NCBI GenBank assembly: GCA_965119715.1
Contig: OZ221969.1
Span: forward strand, 806,001-870,000
DNA from: JASBYZ01 sp029983705
Lineage (GTDB): Bacteria > Actinomycetota > Coriobacteriia > Coriobacteriales > JAEZZM01
Length of the DNA stretch: 64,000 nt
Direction of reading: 5' to 3'
Below, piece by piece: positions 26,535-34,223 of this stretch. Below the pieces are notes generated by a model. It ran no database searches. It was not told where the DNA came from and was given only the letters and a program-made list of their open reading frames with translations. Numbering within the stretch: the first letter of the stretch is position 1; each line of letters starts with the position of its first letter. Both the position numbers and the translations under genes were made by a program.

Positions 26535-26885
26535 ATGAAAGCAAAAGCAATTGCACTTATTTTAACTTCAACTCTTGCACTTACTGGTCTTGCTGCATGC
26601 GGCAATGCAGGTGCAGCTGGTGACAAGCCAGCAGACAATGCTCCAGCTCAAGAGCAAGTAAAGCCAGCTGAGACTCAGGACAAGGCTCAAGACGCTAAGG
26701 CTGAGGCAAAAGACGCTAAGGCTGAGGCTAAGGATGCTAAGGCTGAGGCTAAGGATGCTAAGGCTGAGGCTAAGGATGCTAAGGCTGAGGCTAAGGATGC
26801 TAAGGCTGACGAAAAGCAAGATGCTGCTAAGGACGCAAAGAGCGCTGACCAAAAGCCAGCTGCTGAGGCACCAGCTAATAAATAA
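26535..26885 (+). CDS. Lipoprotein with heptad DAKAEAK repeats
   Basis: 116 residues. The signal peptide ends at LAAC (Cys 22). After a Pro/Ala-rich linker, residues 53-94 consist of the 7-residue unit DAKAEAK repeated five times perfectly and once with changes, then a similar Lys/Ala/Asp tail. Such a repeat should form a long charged helix that extends from the membrane into the wall; alanine-lysine helices of this type are common in surface spacers. There is no enzymatic motif. A good GGAGG lies before the ATG. Confidence 0.85.
   Translation: MKAKAIALILTSTLALTGLAACGNAGAAGDKPADNAPAQEQVKPAETQDKAQDAKAEAKDAKAEAKDAKAEAKDAKAEAKDAKAEAKDAKADEKQDAAKDAKSADQKPAAEAPANK
26691..26816 (+). repeat. Six tandem 21-bp repeats inside the lipoprotein gene
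   Basis: Six direct 21-bp units of consensus GAYGCTAAGGCTGAGGCTAAG. Units three to five are identical; the first has two silent changes and the last differs at its end. Repeats this regular tend to change copy number by slippage, so the length of the protein spacer may vary between strains. Confidence 0.95.
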
Positions 26886-26924
26886 TGTAGCTTGTAGCAT
26901 TTAAGCTAAAATTTACACTTGAGA

Positions 26925-26954
26925 AGCCGGGCTAGGAAACTAGCTCGGCTTTTA
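26925..26954 (+). terminator. Terminator after the repeat lipoprotein gene
   Basis: AGCCGGGCTAG (26925-26935) pairs with CTAGCTCGGCT (26940-26950) with one G-U, loop GAAA, followed by TTTT. It ends the lipoprotein transcript. Confidence 0.88.
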
Positions 26955-27029
26955 ACATTTGTGCAAGATTTGAAGATTAGACTACTCATGTTTCAAAAAT
27001 TGCTATGAGAGTGCCTTGAGGGGTAAAGT

Positions 27030-27089
27030 ATGAGAAGTCTGGTTGGCAGAATAAAACAGATTACAAAAAATTCTTGTAAGCCAGACTGA
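27030..27089 (+). other. Possible 19-codon leader ORF / structured leader
   Basis: ATG at 27030 with GAGGGG 7 bases upstream opens a 19-codon frame ending at 27089, 33 bases before the first rhodanese gene. AGTCTGGT (27036-27043) can pair with GCCAGACT (27080-27087), enclosing most of it. It could be a leader peptide, a structured leader or chance. The rest of the 237-base gap holds the terminator at 26925 and AT-rich sequence only. Confidence 0.25.
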
Positions 27090-27122
27090 CGTATTAGACT
27101 AGGCAAAAAATGGAGGGTTTTA

Positions 27123-27725
27123 ATGAGAAACAGAATTATTGCCTACATGATGGTTGCAGGTATGGCACTTGCAGGATTAGCAGGTTGTTCAAATGCTGCA
27201 GCTCCAGCTGCTGATGAGGCTCAAAAGCCAGCAGTAGAGCAAACTGAGGTAAGCTCAGCTAAGGCTGATGACGCTCAAAAGGATGAAGCTAAAAAGGACG
27301 ATGCTGCTAAGAGCGCTGAAGCTACTAAGGCAGAGCCTAAGCTTGAGTATGTAAGCGCAGACGAGCTTAAGAAAGAGCTTGCTGAAGACAAGCAAGAAAA
27401 CGACAAGGACATCGTTTTACTTGACGTAAGAAAAGTTGCTGACCACCAAAAGGATGGTATTGAAGGATCAATCAGCGCTGACATGGATGCTGCTAAGGGT
27501 GGCGACATGGAGTCAGGTAAGCAAAACATGACTAAGGCACTTGAAGAGGCTGGCCTTATGAAGGACGGCAAAATTATCGATGACGATAAAGACCTCGTGC
27601 TCGTTTGCTATTCAGGTAAGTCATATGCAGAAGCTGCACACAAGGTGCTTCAAGAGCTTGGCTATGACATGGATGATGTAGAAATCCTTGAGGGCGGTAT
27701 GAAAGCTTGGTCTAAGGCTGCTTAA
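27123..27725 (+). CDS. Rhodanese-domain lipoprotein 1
   Basis: 200 residues. Lipoprotein signal peptide with LAGC (Cys 21), then an Ala/Lys/Asp-rich linker of about 50 residues like the preceding lipoprotein, then one rhodanese domain. The active-site loop CYSGKS has Cys 162, the sulfur-carrying or redox residue. The domain contains an unusual insert (ADMDAAKGGDMESGKQNMTK) between the early LDVR segment and the active site. Rhodaneses move sulfane sulfur; exported ones often help redox or metal-linked enzymes. It is closely similar to the next gene. GGAGG precedes the ATG. Confidence 0.88.
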   Translation: MRNRIIAYMMVAGMALAGLAGCSNAAAPAADEAQKPAVEQTEVSSAKADDAQKDEAKKDDAAKSAEATKAEPKLEYVSADELKKELAEDKQENDKDIVLLDVRKVADHQKDGIEGSISADMDAAKGGDMESGKQNMTKALEEAGLMKDGKIIDDDKDLVLVCYSGKSYAEAAHKVLQELGYDMDDVEILEGGMKAWSKAA

Positions 27726-27759
27726 GCTATAACTACCCACACATATTTACGTGAAATTT

Positions 27760-27790
27760 AAGGAGTCTTTCTTGAAAGGCTCCTTTTTTA
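27760..27790 (+). terminator. Terminator after rhodanese lipoprotein 1
   Basis: AAGGAG-T-CTTTC (27760-27771) pairs with GAAAG-G-CTCCTT (27774-27785), followed by a run of T. Hence the second rhodanese gene probably has its own promoter in the 130-base gap that follows. Confidence 0.85.
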
Positions 27791-27917
27791 GTGCTATTTA
27801 CCGTTTACCGTAATTTCCATACCGTTCATTTTGCTATGTATTTCAAAATTTAATAGTATTTCCCAAGTTGTGCGACAAAACAATATTCCAATGCACAAAT
27901 ACATTAGGAGGAAATAC

Positions 27918-28403
27918 ATGAAGACTAAGATGTTTGCACTTGCAGTATCTGCAGTACTTGCAATGGGTGCGCTCGCAGGCTGCGGTGGACAACAAACTGC
28001 AAGTACTGACACTCAGGCTGAACCACAATACAAGTATGTAAGCGTTCAAGAGTTTAAAGATGAAATTAAAGAAAAGGATGATAGCGATCCAATTATCCTT
28101 GACGTAAGAAAGGCTGAAGACCACCAAAAGGACGGTCTTGAGGGTTCAATCGGTGCTGACATGGATGCTGCTAAGGGTGGCGACATGGAGACCGGTAAGC
28201 AAAACATGACTAAAGCACTTGAAGAAGCTGGCCTTATGAAGGACGGCAAGCTTGTTGAAAACGACAAGGATATCGTACTCGTTTGCTATTCAGGTAAATC
28301 ATACGCTGAAGCTGCTACCAAGGTATTAGATGAGATGGGCTATAATATGGATGATGTAGCTACTCTTGAGGGTGGTATGAAAGCTTTAGGCGTAGATAAA
28401 TAA
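27918..28403 (+). CDS. Rhodanese-domain lipoprotein 2 (paralogue)
   Basis: 161 residues from the ATG at 27918, which has AGGAGG upstream; the longer frame start is not needed. Lipoprotein signal ends at LAGC (Cys 22). The linker is short, and a rhodanese domain follows with the catalytic Cys 123 in CYSGKS. It shares the rare DMDAAKGGDM insert and KQNMTKALEEAGLMKDGK with paralogue 1, and 36 bases of DNA around 28155-28191 are identical to the first copy, so the duplication is recent or maintained by gene conversion. Confidence 0.88.
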   Translation: MKTKMFALAVSAVLAMGALAGCGGQQTASTDTQAEPQYKYVSVQEFKDEIKEKDDSDPIILDVRKAEDHQKDGLEGSIGADMDAAKGGDMETGKQNMTKALEEAGLMKDGKLVENDKDIVLVCYSGKSYAEAATKVLDEMGYNMDDVATLEGGMKALGVDK

Positions 28404-28421
28404 TCTAGTTTGTTACGCCTT

Positions 28422-28463
28422 ATGTGGACATCTCCCTTATGAGCGTGGTGTCCACATTTTTTA
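28422..28463 (+). terminator. Terminator after rhodanese lipoprotein 2
   Basis: ATGTGGACA (28422-28430) pairs perfectly with TGTCCACAT (28449-28457) over an 18-base loop, followed by six T. The ribosome site of the next gene lies just after the T-run, so some read-through into the TVP38 genes is plausible. Confidence 0.75.
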
Positions 28464-28478
28464 TAAGGGATGAATTTA

Positions 28479-29201
28479 ATGAAAGATATTTTGCAAAAAA
28501 TAGGTGGTCCACGTTTAGTTCTTATTGGTGTAATTATCCTGTGTATCTTGCTATACCTTTTAGTTCCACAGGTTAATAACAGCATTAATGCAATTGTTGC
28601 CATGTTTGCAAGCGGAGACTTTAGTCAAGTTGAGCGCTTTATTGATTCATATGGTCCGCAAGCAGCAATTATTTCTTTCTTGTTAATGGTATTCCAGTCA
28701 ATTATTGCGCCAATTCCAGCCTTTGTAATTACCGTTACCAACGCTAATCTTTTTGGCTGGTGGCAGGGTGCTATCCTATCATGGTCATCTGCCATGGTTG
28801 GTGCAGCTGTGTGCTTTTACATTGCACGTATTCTTGGTAGAGATGTGGTAGAAAAGCTTATCTCAAAGGCAGGACTCAAAACGGTTGATGAGTTCTTTGA
28901 TAAGCATGGTGCACTCTCTATCTTAATCGCAAGACTTCTTCCATTTATGTCTTTTGACTGGGTGTCATACGGCGCTGGTCTCACTAAGATGAGATTCTGG
29001 TCATTTTTTATCGCCACAGGTATTGGACAACTTCCAGCTACCCTAATTTATTCTTACGTAGGTGGTATGCTTACTGGTGGTGCAAAAATGCTCGTAACAG
29101 GTCTACTTATTCTCTTTGCATTAGGTGCCTTAATTGCACTATTGGCAGCTGTGTATAGAGATAGACTAAAGAAGAAAAATGAATCAGTTAAAGAACTATA
29201 A
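28479..29201 (+). CDS. TVP38/TMEM64 (DedA-like, VTT-domain) membrane protein 1
   Basis: About 240 residues with five to six membrane segments and the VTT (SNARE-associated) domain: a re-entrant IAPIPAFVITVTNANLFGWW segment, the GR-x-x-V-like GRDVVEKL motif, and RLLPFMSFDWVSYGAGLT. DedA-superfamily proteins move lipids such as undecaprenyl phosphate or phosphatidylethanolamine across the membrane or keep the proton gradient. ATG 28479 has AAGGGA 8 bases before; the ATG at 28470 overlaps it. The gene overlaps the next paralogue by 23 bases. Confidence 0.88.
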   Translation: MKDILQKIGGPRLVLIGVIILCILLYLLVPQVNNSINAIVAMFASGDFSQVERFIDSYGPQAAIISFLLMVFQSIIAPIPAFVITVTNANLFGWWQGAILSWSSAMVGAAVCFYIARILGRDVVEKLISKAGLKTVDEFFDKHGALSILIARLLPFMSFDWVSYGAGLTKMRFWSFFIATGIGQLPATLIYSYVGGMLTGGAKMLVTGLLILFALGALIALLAAVYRDRLKKKNESVKEL

Positions 29202-29865
29202 AAAAGAACTGAGCTTTATAGCTGTAATAATTTTACTAGGACTTGCAGGCTCGGTGCTTGCAAGTCTTTTTAGTCTCGAGGAGCTTTTGCGTTCGAGCTC
29301 TATTATTCATTTTGTAGAAGAGCACTACGTTTTAAGTGTGCTTATCTACCTAGTTGTCATGGCGCTTGCAACAAGCTTATTTGCACTTCCAGGTGTGGTC
29401 TTTGCAGTTATCTCAGCCATGCTCTTTGGTCCGGTGTGGGGCACAGTATGGTGCACGCTTGCTGCAGGTATTGGTGCTGTTTTTGCCTTCATACTGGGTC
29501 GTTATTTTTTACATGACTCAATATCTCAAAAATTAAGTGAGTCAAAAGTGCTCTCATCAATTTTGTTGAGCGATAAAATTGAAAACCAAGTGCTCTTACT
29601 TGCCATCACGCGCTTAATACCAATATTTCCCTTTAACTTACAAAACTTTGCTTACGGCATTACCAATATATCTTTAGGGGTCTATGCAGTCTTTTCGACA
29701 CTCTTTTTAATCCCAGGCACGGCCCTCTACACCTTTTTGACTGCAGGTATTATTAATGAACAAGAGCGCGGACTGTATTTTATTGTTACCTTAGTCTTTG
29801 TCATTTTAGTACTGGCCTTAAGCTTTATACTTGCAAAAAAGTACCGATCAATTAAGGGAGACTAG
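29179..29865 (+). CDS. TVP38/TMEM64 (DedA-like, VTT-domain) membrane protein 2
   Basis: 228 residues with the same VTT architecture as its neighbour: FALPGVVFAVISAMLFGPVW, GRYFLHDSI, and RLIPIFPFNLQNFAYGIT followed by TLFLIPGTALYTFLTAG. It is a diverged paralogue. The two VTT genes overlap and are surely cotranslated, suggesting a heteromeric pair. It is followed after 9 bases by the first glycosyltransferase gene. Confidence 0.88.
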   Translation: MNQLKNYKKELSFIAVIILLGLAGSVLASLFSLEELLRSSSIIHFVEEHYVLSVLIYLVVMALATSLFALPGVVFAVISAMLFGPVWGTVWCTLAAGIGAVFAFILGRYFLHDSISQKLSESKVLSSILLSDKIENQVLLLAITRLIPIFPFNLQNFAYGITNISLGVYAVFSTLFLIPGTALYTFLTAGIINEQERGLYFIVTLVFVILVLALSFILAKKYRSIKGD

Positions 29866-29874
29866 TAGCCTACG

Positions 29875-30552
29875 ATGCACTCAAGCGTGCTTATCATCAT
29901 GACAAAATTACCAGTTGAGGGTTTTTCTAAAACGCGCCTTGCCCAAAGCATAGGCGATAGCTTAGCTACCCAGGTACATCTGGCAATTTTGCAAGATATT
30001 AAAAAGATTACGCAAGGGTTTGCGATGGACCGCGTTATATTTTATGCGCCCTCAAGTCTTGAGGATAAAAATGTATCTGCATTTAAAACGCTCAAAGAGA
30101 TCTATCCTGAGGATGCCTTTTTTAAGCAGCACGGGCCAGACCTCTTTGAAAACATGGAGGTAGCTTGTGAAACTATGTTTAGTGAAGGCTATAAAAAGGT
30201 CTTAGTTATTGGAAGTGACATCCCTGAGTTTAGCCTCAAAGATTTTATTGCAGCTCTAAGCGTACTTGAGCGCGATGATTTAGTCTTTGCGCCTTCAAGT
30301 GATGGGGGCTACAGCCTGATTGGCATGAGGGATTTGAGTAAAGAAGTTTTTGATATTAGGGTAGAGAGCTCATCACAAGTTTTAGAGACAAGCTGTAATA
30401 ATTTAGATGCGCACCAAAAGAGCTATAAGTTTCTTCGTACCATAGATGACCTTGATACCTTTGAAGATATTACATCCTTTCTTTTAAAGGTAGAAAAGCA
30501 CCCTCAGCTTAAAGATTATAAGGTATATAAATTAGTGTCGGAGCTTGTCTAA
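29875..30552 (+). CDS. TIGR04282/DUF2064-family GT-A glycosyltransferase
   Basis: 225 residues. The N-terminus LIIMTKLPVEGFSKTRLA is the nucleotide-sugar-binding opening of DUF2064 proteins, followed by VIGSDIPEFS (where the family DxD-like acidic site lies) and FAPSSDGGYSLIGM. The family is often annotated as arsenosugar-biosynthesis glycosyltransferase because of gene context in other bacteria, but no arsenic methylation gene is near here, so that role is not claimed. The ribosome site is weak. It overlaps the next gene by one base (TAATG). Confidence 0.85.
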   Translation: MHSSVLIIMTKLPVEGFSKTRLAQSIGDSLATQVHLAILQDIKKITQGFAMDRVIFYAPSSLEDKNVSAFKTLKEIYPEDAFFKQHGPDLFENMEVACETMFSEGYKKVLVIGSDIPEFSLKDFIAALSVLERDDLVFAPSSDGGYSLIGMRDLSKEVFDIRVESSSQVLETSCNNLDAHQKSYKFLRTIDDLDTFEDITSFLLKVEKHPQLKDYKVYKLVSELV

Positions 30553-31232
30553 TGTATAGCATTATTGTTCCGGTGTATAACGAGGTCTCAACCATAGATA
30601 CGCTTCAAGAAAACCTCTCGCAATTTTTAGGGAGAGCAGAAGTAATCTTAGTGGACGGTGGGTCGAGTGATGGTACGCTTGAAAAATATTCCGATGATTT
30701 TAAGGTGCTTAAAACTCAAGCCCGCTGCCGTGCTCGTCAGATGAATTTAGGCGTTGAGGCTGCTCAAGGTAATCGCTTGCTTTTTAGCCATGCAGACTCA
30801 CTACTGCCCCAAGGTGCTCTTGAGCAAATGGATGAGGTCTTAGAAGTCTCAAAAATTGGCACCTTTGGCGTTAAATTTGACGATGAGAGCCTGCTTATGC
30901 GCATATGCGGCTACCTCTCAAATAGGAGAGTTATCAAAAGAAATATTGCCTTTGGTGACCAGGGCATCTTTTTATCAAAAGAAGACTTCTTTACACTCGG
31001 AGCCTTCCCAGATATACCGTTAATGGAAGACTTTCAGTTTTCGATGACGGCGGATGCTGCAGGTTTTCGCTACAAATTTACTAGCGACAAAATCATTACC
31101 TCTTCAAGGCGCTTTGGCACCAATAGCCTACACCAACTCTTACTCATGTGGAAGATGAGAGACTTACGCGAACTCTATGTGCGCGGGGTAAGTGCTGAAG
31201 AAATCATCAAAGACTATAAAGATATTCGCTAG
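30552..31232 (+). CDS. TIGR04283-family family-2 glycosyltransferase
   Basis: 226 residues, GT-2 fold: SIIVPVYNE at the start, ILVDGGSSDGT (nucleotide site), FSHADSLLP (DxD equivalent, HAD-D), FGDQGIFLSKEDF and MEDFQFSM (acceptor and catalytic segment). No membrane helix. It partners the TIGR04282 protein in many genomes and the pair is translationally coupled here. The acceptor is unknown; in this block a lipid carrier handled by the adjacent VTT proteins is a reasonable guess only. Confidence 0.87.
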   Translation: MYSIIVPVYNEVSTIDTLQENLSQFLGRAEVILVDGGSSDGTLEKYSDDFKVLKTQARCRARQMNLGVEAAQGNRLLFSHADSLLPQGALEQMDEVLEVSKIGTFGVKFDDESLLMRICGYLSNRRVIKRNIAFGDQGIFLSKEDFFTLGAFPDIPLMEDFQFSMTADAAGFRYKFTSDKIITSSRRFGTNSLHQLLLMWKMRDLRELYVRGVSAEEIIKDYKDIR

Positions 31233-31282
31233 ATTTATCTTGCACCCTCTTTATTGCATCTCAAATGCGCTAATCTTAGACT

Positions 31283-31885
31283 ATGAAAATTTTAGTACAT
31301 GCATGTTGCGGACCCTGCTCAATTGAGCCTGCGCGCATATTGAGAAATGAAGGCCATGAGGTTTGCCTTGCCTTCATGAATCCAAATATAGCTCCTTATG
31401 AGGAGTATGCTCACCGTCTGGAAGAGTTTATACGGTTTTGCCAGATGGATGGCTTTGACTGCGTTGAGCTTGACTATGATGAGGCGCGCTATGAGCAGTC
31501 GGTTGCAAAAGAGCATAAAGAATATAGGTCAAAGCGCTGTAAGGCCTGCTATAGCTTGCGCTTAAATGATGTTGCAGCCTATGCAAGTACCCACGGCTAT
31601 GAGGCACTTTCTTCAACCTTAAGCGTATCACCCTATCAGTATGGTGATCTTATTAAAGACGCCCTAGAAAAGGCCGCAAACACATACAATCTAAAAGCGC
31701 TCTATCGTGACTTTACCAGTGAGTATGAGGCAAGTGTTGTGGACTCAAGGGAGCTTGGTTTATATCGCCAAAATTACTGTGGTTGCAGATTTTCAGCTGT
31801 AGAAGCAGAAAAAGACCGTGTGCTCACAAAGCGTAAACGTCACGTGCAAAAGGCACTTGAGCGTGCTTATAAACGATTGAAATAG
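31283..31885 (+). CDS. queH: Epoxyqueuosine reductase QueH
   Basis: 200 residues, QueH (formerly DUF208) family. It has the N-terminal vicinal cysteines in HACCGPCS, CKACYSLR in the middle and YCGCRFS near the end, which together bind iron-sulfur and metal centres. QueH carries out the last step of queuosine synthesis, reducing epoxyqueuosine in tRNA, and replaces the cobalamin enzyme QueG. It lies 13 bases before queA, with tgt following, so three queuosine steps are adjacent. Confidence 0.93.
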   Translation: MKILVHACCGPCSIEPARILRNEGHEVCLAFMNPNIAPYEEYAHRLEEFIRFCQMDGFDCVELDYDEARYEQSVAKEHKEYRSKRCKACYSLRLNDVAAYASTHGYEALSSTLSVSPYQYGDLIKDALEKAANTYNLKALYRDFTSEYEASVVDSRELGLYRQNYCGCRFSAVEAEKDRVLTKRKRHVQKALERAYKRLK

Positions 31886-31898
31886 AAGTGGTAGATAA

Positions 31899-32993
31899 GT
31901 GAAAACGAGTGAATTTGACTACAACTTGCCTGATGAATTTATTGCCCAGGCACCTGCAGAGCCAAGAGATTCCTGCAAACTTTTAATCTTAAATCGTTCA
32001 GACTCTTCAATTGAGCATAAGATTTTTAGCGACATCATAGACTATCTTAATCCCCACGATTTGCTTGTGGTAAATAAAACCAGGGTAATTCCTGCAAGAT
32101 TATTAGGAAACAAGGCACACACCGGTGGTGCTGCTGAGTTTTTGATGCTCTCACGCCGAGAAGACCTTGATACCACCGGTCACATCTGGGAGTGTTTAGT
32201 GCGCCCGGCAAGAAGGCTTGCTCCAGGAACTACTGTTGAGTTTAGAGAGGCAGGCGTTCAAGACCCAAGCCAAGGTGGCTCTATCTTATTTGGTGAAATT
32301 CTTGATGAGGCTAAGGTAGCTGGTTCAAGAATTGTTAAGTTTAGCTATGACAGAGAAAAATTTAGTTCTCTTGGCGAGCTTGTGCATAAGGTAGGTGCGG
32401 TTCCGCTTCCTCCCTATATTACTGGATATGAGGGAGATCCTGAACTCTACCAAACCGTATATGCTATGCAAGAAGAGCACTCAGCTGCAGCTCCTACGGC
32501 AGGACTTCACTTTACCCCAGAGCTCTTAGAGAGATGTAAAAATAAGGGCGTTGAGCTTGGAGAGCTTGAGCTTGAGGTGGGTATTGACACCTTTAGACTT
32601 GTGACGGAAGAAAATATTGAAGACCACCAAATGCATACCGAGCGCTACCACGTTTCACAAGATTTGGTAGATAAGGTACATGCCTGCCAAAAACAGGGTG
32701 GTAGAGTTATTGCGGTTGGCACAACCTCAGTTCGCTCTTTAGAGAGCGCTTATGATAAAGAGCTCAAAAGCATTGTTGCCAAAGAAAATGCAACGACTGA
32801 TCTCTATTTAACTCCAGGCTCAACATTTAATGTAGTAGACGCCATGATTACTAATTTTCATGTTCCAAAATCATCACTTATGATGCTCGTATCAGCCTTT
32901 GCATCAATGGAGCAAATTAGAAGCGCATACCAATCAGCACTTGATCACCATTACAGATTTTTGTCATTTGGTGATGCTATGTTTATACAATAA
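31899..32993 (+). CDS. queA: S-adenosylmethionine:tRNA ribosyltransferase-isomerase
   Basis: 364 residues, slightly longer than the usual 340-350. It transfers and rearranges the ribosyl group of SAM onto preQ1 in tRNA to give epoxyqueuosine. Recognisable segments: FDYNLPDEFIAQAP, VVNKTRVIPARL, EEHSAAAPTAGLHFTPELL, and VGTTSVRSLES with NFHVPKSSLMMLVSAFA near the end. GTG start. It sits between queH and tgt, the normal enzyme order in reverse. Confidence 0.96.
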   Translation: MKTSEFDYNLPDEFIAQAPAEPRDSCKLLILNRSDSSIEHKIFSDIIDYLNPHDLLVVNKTRVIPARLLGNKAHTGGAAEFLMLSRREDLDTTGHIWECLVRPARRLAPGTTVEFREAGVQDPSQGGSILFGEILDEAKVAGSRIVKFSYDREKFSSLGELVHKVGAVPLPPYITGYEGDPELYQTVYAMQEEHSAAAPTAGLHFTPELLERCKNKGVELGELELEVGIDTFRLVTEENIEDHQMHTERYHVSQDLVDKVHACQKQGGRVIAVGTTSVRSLESAYDKELKSIVAKENATTDLYLTPGSTFNVVDAMITNFHVPKSSLMMLVSAFASMEQIRSAYQSALDHHYRFLSFGDAMFIQ

Positions 32994-33007
32994 GAAAGGC
33001 GTGAGCA

Positions 33008-34144
33008 GTGCAAGAATTACACTCATTTGAAATTGAGGCTCTAGATCCACATACCCACGCCCGTGCTGCGCGTTTTTACACGCCGCATGGCCCTGTTGAA
33101 ACGCCGGTATTTATGCCGGTGGGAACTAAGGCTACGGTTAAGGGTATTACGGTTGACCAGCTTGAGAGCTTGGGCACACAAATAATATTAGGAAACACCT
33201 ACCACCTCTCTCAGCGTCCAGGTCCTGATATTATTGCTGAGGCAGGAGGCATCCATAAGTTTAATAACTTTAAAGGCCCAATCCTTACAGACTCAGGCGG
33301 TTTTCAGGTCTTTTCCTTATTTGACACCGTTAAATTGAGCGATGAGGGCGTGGCATTTACCACTATTGATTCCTACGGTGGCCAAAAAGTGTTTTGGACC
33401 CCAGAAGATAACATGCACATTCAAGAGCAAATCGGTGCAGATATTATTATGCAGCTTGATCAGTGCCCAGGATATCCTGCTGAAAGATCTTTTGTAGAGC
33501 GTGCGGTAGAGCTTTCAAGTAAGTGGGGAGAGCGCTGCTTTAAGGCACATAAGCGCTCAGATCAAGCGCTCTTTGGTATTGTCCAAGGTGGCATGCATAT
33601 GGACCTTCGTCTGCGCTCACTTGAACAACTTGAAAACTCAGGTGATTTTCCAGGTTATGGTATTGGTGGATACAGCGTAGGCGAAGATCATGAGACTATG
33701 TTTGAAACCCTTATACCACTTGTTTCAGAGCATATGCCAAAAGATAAGCCACGCTATTTAATGGGAGTAGGAAACCCTACAACCTTAGTGCGTGCGGTGG
33801 CTGCAGGTGTTGACATGTTTGACTGTGTACTTCCAACTAGAACAGGAAGAACTGGAACTGCGTTTTCAAGTGAGGGCCGCATAAACTTACGAAACGCTAA
33901 GTTTAGACGCGATTTTAGCCCTCTTGATCATGACTGTGATTGCCCGGTATGCACCAACTATACCCGCGCCTACCTCCACCACTTAGTGGGCCAAAAAGAA
34001 ATGGTTGGCTTTACCCTGGTAAGCATGCATAACGTATACTTTTTACTTGAGCTTATGCGCAAGGCAAGGCGTGCAATTATAGAGGGAAGATATAAAGAAT
34101 TTTACGATAATTGGATGGCTAGCCCAGCTGCGATAGATTACTAA
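33008..34144 (+). CDS. tgt: Queuine / preQ1 tRNA-guanine transglycosylase
   Basis: 378 residues. It exchanges the wobble guanine of GUN-anticodon tRNAs for preQ1. The substrate-site segment ILTDSGGFQVFSL includes one catalytic Asp, DCVLPTRTGRTGTAF the nucleophile Asp region, and CDCPVCTNYTRAYLHHL holds the zinc ligands (three Cys and one His). GTG start 14 bases after queA. It is followed by a gap with TATAAT at 34156, probably the secD promoter. Confidence 0.97.
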   Translation: MQELHSFEIEALDPHTHARAARFYTPHGPVETPVFMPVGTKATVKGITVDQLESLGTQIILGNTYHLSQRPGPDIIAEAGGIHKFNNFKGPILTDSGGFQVFSLFDTVKLSDEGVAFTTIDSYGGQKVFWTPEDNMHIQEQIGADIIMQLDQCPGYPAERSFVERAVELSSKWGERCFKAHKRSDQALFGIVQGGMHMDLRLRSLEQLENSGDFPGYGIGGYSVGEDHETMFETLIPLVSEHMPKDKPRYLMGVGNPTTLVRAVAAGVDMFDCVLPTRTGRTGTAFSSEGRINLRNAKFRRDFSPLDHDCDCPVCTNYTRAYLHHLVGQKEMVGFTLVSMHNVYFLLELMRKARRAIIEGRYKEFYDNWMASPAAIDY

Positions 34145-34223
34145 CAAAGTTAGACTATAATAATACAATTGTTCTAAATTTCCTATTGGATTTGGCAGCA
34201 TACAAGAGAAAGTGAAGTTGTAC

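Noticed and set aside
26691..26816. CRISPR array
   Set aside because: The repeats are directly adjacent without spacers, in frame, and encode a heptad peptide in a lipoprotein; no cas gene is near.
26568..26900. Long antisense ORF opposite the repeat lipoprotein
   Set aside because: It arises from the low-complexity repeat read on the other strand (poly Ser/Leu); no ribosome site and no sensible protein.
29875..31232. Arsenosugar biosynthesis operon
   Set aside because: The two glycosyltransferases carry that family name, but no arsM, arsS, arsR or arsenic transporter gene is in the neighbourhood; the name reflects context in other genomes.
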